DNA of 64,000 nucleotides from a virus. A program made the position numbers and the translations under genes. Below are positions 7,489 through 14,177 of the stretch, piece after piece. A model generated the notes under the pieces. That model saw only the letters and a program-made list of their open reading frames with translations, was not told the origin of the DNA and searched no databases. The stretch is from positions 46,320 through 110,319 of the IMG/VR virus record IMGVR_UViG_3300044609_000595, one strand, 5' to 3'. Numbering within the stretch: the first letter of the stretch is position 1; each line of letters opens with the position of its first letter.

Positions 7489-8351
7489 TACTTGATTCTC
7501 TCTATATCTTTCCTGTTGGTTCCTTTAACGATTCTTGTGCCTTTGATACGATCATTCCAGTATTGATTTGTTTCTTCCCAAACATATTCTTTTGGGTATT
7601 CAATTTTACCACCGCCTTTCATCAACACAAAATCTTCTACAGGAAGAGCAGAAGCAGTCACCCATTCTTGTTTTGCTAAATCTAAGAACAAACTTTTACA
7701 TCTTTTATAAAGATATTTATGAATGATTACCTTAGGAATGTCAATCATTCCCTTTTCTAGTTTATCAATAACTATTAATCTTTTCTTTGGTGCTAGATAA
7801 TGTAAATTGGCACCCCAAAATTCTCCTCCAGATACTTTCATCACATATAATAAAGGATACTTATCATAGTATGGAAGGTCTGGTGTCTCTGCTTTGTATT
7901 CAAAAAAGCATAGGTGTCCAGGAAATATTACACGACGATTTACATTTTGATCTTGATTAACTAACGCTCCAATCGAATCAAATTTCTCTTGCTCATTCAT
8001 GCGAGAGGGTTCTGTTTTGATTGAAGCACTTAAAGACTTTAGAGTTGTTTTATACCACGTTAAGCTTTTACTTTCTCCCTCAGTTTTATCTTTAATCTTT
8101 TCGAATATTGTTTGACTTGTTTGTTGTTTGCCTGCTTGGATAAACCCCTCGGTTTTACTAACAGCATCGGCTAACTCATTCATATCTTTGTATGAAGAGT
8201 AACGTTTTATGCCATACTTAGAAGCAAGAGCACGTATTTGATCACGAGTGTAATTACTTAAGGATGGTAACTCATGACCGCTCAAATAAGACCATCTATC
8301 AATAGCATCTTTAGCATATGATTTTGGTTTTAAATTATTCTTAGCTGCCAT
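7488..8351 (-). CDS. gp2-like protein (putative DNA end protector)
   Basis: 287 residues. The N-terminal ~60 residues carry a SAP-like helical motif (LPSLSNYTRDQIRALASKYG), often a DNA-binding module. The core has FPGHLCFFEYKAETPDLPYY, DKYPLL and GANLHYLAPKKR, a pattern I recall from marine phage proteins annotated as DNA end protector (T4 gp2). In T4, gene 2 lies next to gene 4, and here it follows gp4. If correct it binds packaged DNA ends and blocks RecBCD. The assignment is tentative; a structural virion protein is the alternative. Confidence 0.5.
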   Translation of the reverse strand: MAAKNNLKPKSYAKDAIDRWSYLSGHELPSLSNYTRDQIRALASKYGIKRYSSYKDMNELADAVSKTEGFIQAGKQQTSQTIFEKIKDKTEGESKSLTWYKTTLKSLSASIKTEPSRMNEQEKFDSIGALVNQDQNVNRRVIFPGHLCFFEYKAETPDLPYYDKYPLLYVMKVSGGEFWGANLHYLAPKKRLIVIDKLEKGMIDIPKVIIHKYLYKRCKSLFLDLAKQEWVTASALPVEDFVLMKGGGKIEYPKEYVWEETNQYWNDRIKGTRIVKGTNRKDIERIK

Positions 8352-8352
8352 G

Positions 8353-8790
8353 TTATACTCCTAGATGATCTTCTGTGAGGATTAAAAACTTCATCTGCCT
8401 ATCTTCACAGAAGTCTTCTGCTGCTGCCCACTTGGCACGATTCTTCATGTAGGTTAGGACTTCTCTTTTCCAAGCAGCAGTTTTTCTTTTTGGTTTTTCA
8501 ACTGGACCAGCAACTTGTTTCTTTGGTTTAACTTCTATCAAATACTTATTAATATTTCCTTCTTTACTTTTAACTTTGATGTAGAAGTCTGGAAAGTATC
8601 TATGAACTCTACCATCAGTAGGACAACGATAGGGAATAATTACTTCTTCACTTCCCCACTCTACAATACTATCGTTGCCATCACAAAACACCATAAATTT
8701 CCGCTCCCACATAGAACGGTAGATAATTCTCGTAGGGTTTCCTCTATATTTTTTTGGGTTCTTTGGTTTGTAAATACCAGAATACGCCAT
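8353..8790 (-). CDS. 4: head completion protein gp4
   Basis: 145 residues. T4 gp4 finishes filled heads before tail joining. The sequence RGNPTRIIYRSMWERKFMVF, then YFPDFYIKV, YLIEVKPKKQ and the end LTEDHLGV match gp4; the D/E-x-K pattern (PDFY...IEVKPK) is that of a TnsA/PD-(D/E)XK nuclease fold. First gene of the leftward operon, with a late box 23 bases upstream. Its start codon overlaps a rightward late promoter. Confidence 0.9.
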   Translation of the reverse strand: MAYSGIYKPKNPKKYRGNPTRIIYRSMWERKFMVFCDGNDSIVEWGSEEVIIPYRCPTDGRVHRYFPDFYIKVKSKEGNINKYLIEVKPKKQVAGPVEKPKRKTAAWKREVLTYMKNRAKWAAAEDFCEDRQMKFLILTEDHLGV

Positions 8791-8795
8791 AAATA
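8788..8795 (+). promoter_or_regulatory. late promoter box for gp54
   Basis: CATAAATA, 26 bases before the gp54 GTG, matches the T4-type late promoter (TATAAATA). It overlaps the complement of the gp4 start codon. Confidence 0.6.
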
Positions 8796-8812
8796 CATAT
8801 ACCCTCCATGTA

Positions 8813-8820
8813 TATTTAGA
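8813..8820 (-). promoter_or_regulatory. late promoter box for the gp4-gp53 operon
   Basis: On the minus strand the bases read TCTAAATA, the CTAAATA form of the late box, 23 bases before the gp4 ATG. It ends directly at the gp54 start codon, so the two late promoters are crossed and their transcripts overlap at the 5' ends. Confidence 0.55.
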
Positions 8821-9525
8821 GTGGCAAAGAACGATTCAATAGCTCAATTTATCAGCGTCATATCTCGTGGCGGTGGTATGTCCATGACAAATGGTTATGA
8901 CGTTGAGTTTGAACTGCCTTCTGAATTAGCACAAACAATTAGCAGCACGGTTAAAATTAATCCAAACACAAAAAATACTACTGAGCTTGGGTATTTAATT
9001 AGTTTACTGTGCGACGAAGCACAGCTTCCAAATATTCAAGCAGCAACTGCACAAATAACTGGAGTGCATATGGGAGAAGGCCAAGTTAGTTATCCCCACA
9101 CAAAACTATACAGTGACTTTAGTTTGAGCTGGATGTGCGATGCTAACATGACTCCATTAAAGTTTATTACCACTTGGCATAATTTCATTTTCAATGGATT
9201 ATCTACAGAGGAAATAAAAACTTTATCAAAAAATAAATTGAGCACTGTCAAAACTGTTAACCCAAATTTAATTAATAGAGCAGTTCGTTTACAATATCCA
9301 GAAAAATATTTGGCTACAGTTAGAGTAACCAAAACTGAAAAGGGAGCTAATGCTCCAAATAGTAGAGCACCAATTTCATATATCATGGAAGAATGTTATC
9401 CATATGCTATTGATGCAGTTCCTTTATCGTATGGCACTTCACAGATAACTAAAGTGACTGCTAATTTTTATTATAGAAAGCATACTGTGGCTTATAATGA
9501 TATCACCAATGGATATAAGGGATAA
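8821..9525 (+). CDS. 54: baseplate tail tube initiator gp54
   Basis: With gp48 it forms the platform on which the tube grows. 234 residues from the GTG at 8821 (VAKNDSIAQFISVISRGGGM); an internal ATG at 8878 would remove the conserved N-terminus. The C-terminal AIDAVPLSYGTSQITKVTAN and FYYRKHTV are typical of the gp54/tube fold. No clear Shine-Dalgarno precedes the GTG. It lies 26 bases after a late box and 31 bases from the divergent gp4 gene. Confidence 0.82.
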   Translation: MAKNDSIAQFISVISRGGGMSMTNGYDVEFELPSELAQTISSTVKINPNTKNTTELGYLISLLCDEAQLPNIQAATAQITGVHMGEGQVSYPHTKLYSDFSLSWMCDANMTPLKFITTWHNFIFNGLSTEEIKTLSKNKLSTVKTVNPNLINRAVRLQYPEKYLATVRVTKTEKGANAPNSRAPISYIMEECYPYAIDAVPLSYGTSQITKVTANFYYRKHTVAYNDITNGYKG

Positions 9526-9528
9526 ATA
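9521..9528 (+). promoter_or_regulatory. late promoter box for gp26 operon
   Basis: GATAAATA overlapping the gp54 stop codon, 26 bases before the gp26 ATG; matches the NATAAATA late box. Confidence 0.6.
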
Positions 9529-9553
9529 ATTACACGAATTGATTTAAAGATAC

Positions 9554-10267
9554 ATGGCATTACCTAAGCTTGGTGTACCTACATTTGAATTAGAATTACC
9601 CTCAACTAAAAAAGTTATTAAGTATAGACCTTTCATTGTTAAGGAAGAAAAGGTTTTATTGATTGCACTAGAATCGGAAGACGAAGATCAAATTTTTGCA
9701 GCGGTAAAAGATTTGATTAAAAATTGTGTGATTAGTAGAATCAAAGTAGATGATCTTCCTGCATTTGATTTGGAATATATTTTCTTGAGAATTCGTGCAG
9801 CAGCAGTAGGCGAAATTATTGATATGAATGTGACATGCACAGATGACAATGCCACTAGAGTTCAAACTCAAATTAATATTAATGATGTAGAAGTATACTT
9901 CCCAGAAGGTCATACCAATAAGGTCATGCTTACTGACAACTTGGGTATTGTTATGAAGTATCCTGGTATGCAACGTTTTATTGAAGCAGAATTTTTAGAA
10001 AAAGATATCAAGACAGAAGAAGTATTTAATTTCATTGCTGATTCTATTGAACAAATTTTTGATGCTGAAGAAGTTTATGATTCTTCTACCACATCCAAGA
10101 AAGAATTTCGAGAGTTTGTTGAAGGGTTAACAACAAAACAGTTTGAAGAAATTCAAAAATTTTATGAGACTATGCCCAAACTTCAACATAAATTTAAAGT
10201 AGTTAATCCAAATACTGGTGTCGAATCTGAGTACACTATTGAGGGTCTACAGAATTTTTTCGCATAG
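9554..10267 (+). CDS. 26: baseplate hub protein gp26 (tail assembly chaperone-like)
   Basis: 237 residues with the pattern of the T4 baseplate family PF12322 (FELELPSTKKVIKYRPFIVK EEK near the start; KQFEEIQKFYETMPKLQHKF near the end). In T4, gp26 is needed for hub assembly. Its place directly before the tape-measure-type gene is where other tailed phages have tail assembly chaperones. The final codons AAT TTT TTC GCA TAG contain the slippery heptamer T TTT TTC (10255-10261), and the -1 frame stays open into the next short reading frame. Confidence 0.82.
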   Translation: MALPKLGVPTFELELPSTKKVIKYRPFIVKEEKVLLIALESEDEDQIFAAVKDLIKNCVISRIKVDDLPAFDLEYIFLRIRAAAVGEIIDMNVTCTDDNATRVQTQININDVEVYFPEGHTNKVMLTDNLGIVMKYPGMQRFIEAEFLEKDIKTEEVFNFIADSIEQIFDAEEVYDSSTTSKKEFREFVEGLTTKQFEEIQKFYETMPKLQHKFKVVNPNTGVESEYTIEGLQNFFA

Positions 10268-10299
10268 CACTCTTCCAAAATAGTATGGAAGGGTACTAT
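10255..10299 (+). promoter_or_regulatory. putative -1 programmed frameshift site
   Basis: Slippery heptamer TTTTTTC (10255-10261) in the gp26 frame, one codon before the stop. Downstream, CTCTTCC (10270-10276) can pair with GGAAGGG (10287-10293), with one U-G pair, starting eight bases after the heptamer. ATAGTA (10280-10285) can also pair with TACTAT (10294-10299). The two helices interlock, but the connecting loop would be zero length, so they are more likely alternatives than a standard pseudoknot. Confidence 0.6.
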
Positions 10300-10446
10300 A
10301 AAACAAATTTTGCTTTGATGCAGTATCATAAATACTCTTTGACTGAGATTGAAAATTTGATGCCGTGGGAAAGAGAAGTATATACTTCTTTATTGATGCA
10401 GTATATTCAGGAAGAAAAAGCAAAACAAGAAGCAGCTAATCGATGA
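10285..10446 (+). CDS. 51: gp51-like frame, probably expressed as a gp26 frameshift extension
   Basis: If initiated at its own ATG it is 53 residues: MEGYYKTNFALMQYHKYSLT, then EIENLMPWEREVYTSLLMQY and an acidic/basic end. The 'x-MPWERE-x-Y' pattern is typical of the second part of tail assembly chaperones, placed before the tape measure. It is in the -1 frame relative to gp26 with no stop between them, so a frameshift would give a fusion of about 300 residues. No good ribosome-binding site precedes its ATG. It overlaps the next gene by four bases (ATGA). The name gp51 rests on position only. Confidence 0.65.
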   Translation: MEGYYKTNFALMQYHKYSLTEIENLMPWEREVYTSLLMQYIQEEKAKQEAANR

Positions 10447-13400
10447 TACCCGAAAAGGCGATAAAACCAATAAGAAAAAACGGCAGAGATAATACAGAAA
10501 TTGCTGTTGGAACTCTTATTGCTTATAGAGTTTTTCCACACACACAAGAAGGTATTCAAAAAGCAAAGGATACTATTGCTGCCAATGATAATTGGCTAGT
10601 TCCTTCATTGCTACCAGAATATTATGATGGTATTGATAGTGACTTGATGGTTGGCAAAGAGAATGATGCTATACGAGCGATCACTAGACAGTTAAAAGAA
10701 TTTTATGGTATATCTTCTGCTGGAACTGAAACTGCTGAAGATACTAAAACTCCAATAGAACCAGAACCAGTTGAGGAAATTAAAAAACCGCAGCAACGAA
10801 ATGTAAATCATCCTAAATTATATCCAGAACTACAAAAGTTTATTAAACCTCGCTATATGTGGGGTCAGAGAGGATTATATGATTTAAATTTTAAATCTGA
10901 TATTGATAAAGCAATTTATTATGCTGGGGCATCAAGTAAAAATAAACAGGGGGATATGATTTCCCCAAATGAAAAAAAATTAGCTATTAGAGAATGGATA
11001 TTTGCCGTTACTGGTTTAAATTATCGTGATGATTATGATGAATTAAAAGAATACAGAAAGAGAATTCTTGAGTATATTGTTACTGGTCTAAGAACAGATA
11101 CAATAGAAGATGATGGTGGGGAATTGATTATTCCACCAATCTATGATGGTCCATTTGATGAACCAAATCAAGAAGAAGACTATGATGAAGAGGAAGAAGA
11201 TGAAGAAGAACCAGAAGGTTTAGATGATCTACTTGATTTTGTTAAAGTAGAAGAAGAGCTACCTGAAGAAAAAGAAGTAGCAGAAAATATTGAAGAACAA
11301 ATTGTTGATGCTATAGAAGCGGATGATGATGAAGAAGGTGATATAGGATCGGAAGATGACATCCCAGATGAACTATTGCAGGATGAATTAGATCCAGAAT
11401 TTGTAGAGCAACTTGTTGTTACGGTAAACAAAAGAAAAAATAAACCAAGAAAACCAAGAACAGGAAGTTATGTAACTAACACTAAAATTTTTAAATTTTT
11501 AACCACAAATCTTTATAAAATTCAAGGTCAACTTGATAGTATTGATAAGTCATTACAGGAGCAAACACAATTAGTTCAAGCTAATTTACAAGTTACTTCT
11601 GGAATATATGAAAATTTAGATATACAAAATGAAATCATTGGTCAGAAACTAGATGCTATACTACAAGTTTTTAACAAGCAAACTGAAATATCTAAACAAT
11701 TTGCGGAGGATGAAGAGCGTCGATTAGCAGAACAAAGATTAGAAAATCAAGTTGATATTGCTGGAACAGAAACACCAGCAGATCTCAGAGGAAAGGGAGC
11801 AACTGGTAAAAAAAGACAGTCGAAAATTTCACAATACTATAGAAGAAAATTACTTAGACAAGCATATAGAAAATTACCAAAAAAACTTAGATCATTAAGA
11901 ACTGAAACAAGAAGACTACAAAAAATTCCTGGTAAAATTTCTGCAGGAATTAAATCTTCTGCTGCCAATAGAATTACTCGTATACTCCCTAAAAAAGTAT
12001 CAAACTTTACTAATAATTTGAGAGCATCTAGAGCAGCAGCTCAGGGGATGGGTGGTGTGTCGAAGTTAAAAGGTGTTGGTAGAAACATTCCTGGAATAAG
12101 ACAAGCACTTTCTGCGTTAGAATATTCTGAAAGGAAATCGGCTGGACAATCTGAGGTTCAGGCAATTGCAGGAGTGGGTGGATCACTCGCTGGGGCAGCC
12201 GCAGGAGCCGCTCTAGGCACGATGTTATTCCCTGGGGTGGGGACGGTAGCTGGTCTGTTGATCGGGGCTGCATTCAGCGCCGCAGGCAGTATGGCGGGGT
12301 CTAAAATTGCAGACATATCAACTGGAGCAGATAAAATAAATGGGGAGCATGAAGTTGGCGGACTAACCAAACCAGGAACAGCTATACTTCATGGCACAGA
12401 AGCAATCGTGGATCAAAATATTGCTAATATGCAACCAGTAGATCCAGTTGGTGGAACTATTCTTGCTGCAACAACTCAATACATTAATAAACTTGGACCA
12501 ATTGGTGCTCCTATTGCTCCTATGTTTGAGCAAGTAGCTGCTCCATTAGCAAAAGTATATGATGTACCAAGTACTTTGGTGCAAGCTAATGTGGGTGGTT
12601 CTTTACCATCACTTCAGTCTACTATAAAAAAAGTTAGAGATAAAAAAAAGAAAACTCCCGAAGAAAAGTTGGGAGCAATCGAAAAAGATCTTTTAGAAAC
12701 TAAAGATCCAGAGTCTTTTGCTGATAAACTTTTGAAGATGCTTGATCCAGAAGGAAAGTTCCAACAATTACTTAAAAATATAAATGCTACTACCACACCA
12801 ACAATAGATGGCGATTCTCTTATGGCTGAAGGTGGTTACGCAGTGGAAGCATCCGATGTAGGAGATAAATTTGGTGACAGAGGAGGAAAACATAGAGGTA
12901 TTGATATTGCAAGCAGTAGATTTACAATGGGTACACCTATCTCAATTATCAAACCAGGAACTGTAGTTGATGTTGGGAGACTTTCACAAGGATCTGGTGA
13001 TCCAGGTGGATGGGGAAATTTTGTAGTTGTTAAACATGATGATGGATTATATTCTTTGTATGGTCACTTAAGTGAAATTAATGCCGCAAAAGGACAAAGA
13101 TTGGAACCATCATCTGCTGGAGTCTTTCCAGTAATTGGTAAAATAGGAAGCACTGGAAGATCTACTGGAGCACATTTGCATTTGGAAGTTGGTACAGGAT
13201 GGTCTGGAGGAGTTTTAACTGGGCATATGAATCCTTTACCTATTGTTAATCAATTATTACGTGGTGGAGGAAATGTTAAAAAAATTGATAGACCAACGGG
13301 AACTCCAGTAAAAGTAGAAGGTCTTGGTCAACAAGGAATTATGGGAAATAAAAATCTTGGACAGGTTTCTGGTGTTGGTAATAAAGGATATTTGATTGTC

Positions 13401-14153
13401 CCTGGACATGGAGCAGGTGGTGGTGCTCCAGAAGAAAAACGTTTAGTGCAAATGTTAGCACAAAATGCGTACACAAATTTAAAAGCAAAGCATCCAAATG
13501 CAAATATTCAATATGTAAATCCAGATACTATGTTTGGTGATGATGATGCTGGCTGGAACAAGCAAAAAGAATGGTATAAACAAAAAGAAAAAGAAGGTTG
13601 GGAAATTTTAGAAGTGCATATGGATGCTTCAATGGAATCCAAACAAGGTAAAGGAAGAGGTGTAATTACTTCTAAAGCAGAATTAAACCCAGTTGAAAAA
13701 TATTTTGGTGAAAATTATGGAGCATTTGATAGAGGATTTAGAGATCTTGCTCTTCCTAATAGAGGAGGAAGTATTTTTGAATTGGGTAATATGTCTCCTG
13801 AATTACAACAATTAGTTAAATCTGGGAAAGTATCTAAAGAACAATTGAATGCTTTAACTGCGCCATTTGAAAGTTCTATTGCTGCTGGATTAAACTTACA
13901 ACAATCAATAGCTCCACCAACTCAAAGGCAGCCAGCTCAATCTAAGTATTACTTGAGACAAGGTGCAGATAAAAAAACAGATACTCAAATTATTATGATA
14001 CCCGCTAGTAGTAATGCAGGCAAGGCACTTGAAAAGAATGCAACTACAGAAGGTGTTAGGTTTAGTTATAATAAAAATTATAATACGTTCGACACTTCGG
14101 AAATACCTTCTTCCACAAGGGCACTTGTGCTGCGTCGTTTAGGTCTTAACTAA
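10443..14153 (+). CDS. tail tape-measure-type protein with M23 peptidase and amidase-like domains
   Basis: 1236 residues. Order: ~200 residues of unknown fold; very acidic stretch (~240-320); coiled-coil-like region (~355-440); basic region (~450-550); Gly/Ala zipper hydrophobic segment (~575-625); a GGLTKPGTAILHGTEAIVD motif like those of tape measure proteins (~640-655); then an M23/LytM domain (~800-930) with HRGID (His817, Asp821), LYGHL and His911-Leu-His913; then an amidase-like domain (~980-1130) with PGHG (His989), Glu997/998 and LEVHMDA (His1059). The first gene after the chaperone frames is usually the tape measure. The lytic domains should open peptidoglycan during DNA entry. The exact T4 equivalent is unclear. 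Confidence 0.75.
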   Translation: MIPEKAIKPIRKNGRDNTEIAVGTLIAYRVFPHTQEGIQKAKDTIAANDNWLVPSLLPEYYDGIDSDLMVGKENDAIRAITRQLKEFYGISSAGTETAEDTKTPIEPEPVEEIKKPQQRNVNHPKLYPELQKFIKPRYMWGQRGLYDLNFKSDIDKAIYYAGASSKNKQGDMISPNEKKLAIREWIFAVTGLNYRDDYDELKEYRKRILEYIVTGLRTDTIEDDGGELIIPPIYDGPFDEPNQEEDYDEEEEDEEEPEGLDDLLDFVKVEEELPEEKEVAENIEEQIVDAIEADDDEEGDIGSEDDIPDELLQDELDPEFVEQLVVTVNKRKNKPRKPRTGSYVTNTKIFKFLTTNLYKIQGQLDSIDKSLQEQTQLVQANLQVTSGIYENLDIQNEIIGQKLDAILQVFNKQTEISKQFAEDEERRLAEQRLENQVDIAGTETPADLRGKGATGKKRQSKISQYYRRKLLRQAYRKLPKKLRSLRTETRRLQKIPGKISAGIKSSAANRITRILPKKVSNFTNNLRASRAAAQGMGGVSKLKGVGRNIPGIRQALSALEYSERKSAGQSEVQAIAGVGGSLAGAAAGAALGTMLFPGVGTVAGLLIGAAFSAAGSMAGSKIADISTGADKINGEHEVGGLTKPGTAILHGTEAIVDQNIANMQPVDPVGGTILAATTQYINKLGPIGAPIAPMFEQVAAPLAKVYDVPSTLVQANVGGSLPSLQSTIKKVRDKKKKTPEEKLGAIEKDLLETKDPESFADKLLKMLDPEGKFQQLLKNINATTTPTIDGDSLMAEGGYAVEASDVGDKFGDRGGKHRGIDIASSRFTMGTPISIIKPGTVVDVGRLSQGSGDPGGWGNFVVVKHDDGLYSLYGHLSEINAAKGQRLEPSSAGVFPVIGKIGSTGRSTGAHLHLEVGTGWSGGVLTGHMNPLPIVNQLLRGGGNVKKIDRPTGTPVKVEGLGQQGIMGNKNLGQVSGVGNKGYLIVPGHGAGGGAPEEKRLVQMLAQNAYTNLKAKHPNANIQYVNPDTMFGDDDAGWNKQKEWYKQKEKEGWEILEVHMDASMESKQGKGRGVITSKAELNPVEKYFGENYGAFDRGFRDLALPNRGGSIFELGNMSPELQQLVKSGKVSKEQLNALTAPFESSIAAGLNLQQSIAPPTQRQPAQSKYYLRQGADKKTDTQIIMIPASSNAGKALEKNATTEGVRFSYNKNYNTFDTSEIPSSTRALVLRRLGLN

Positions 14154-14156
14154 ATA
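14149..14156 (+). promoter_or_regulatory. late promoter box
   Basis: ACTAAATA overlapping the preceding stop, 22 bases before the ATG at 14178; matches the CTAAATA late box. Confidence 0.5.
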
Positions 14157-14177
14157 TCAACATAGGAAAGTAATCTA

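Noticed and set aside
10270-10299. Standard H-type pseudoknot after the slippery site
   Set aside because: Both helices exist on paper, but zero bases would have to cross a 7-bp stem, which is not feasible; kept only as possible alternative hairpins.
10327-10334. CATAAATA as a late promoter inside the gp51-like frame
   Set aside because: It is over 100 bases before the next start, in an AT-rich coding region where such 8-mers arise by chance.
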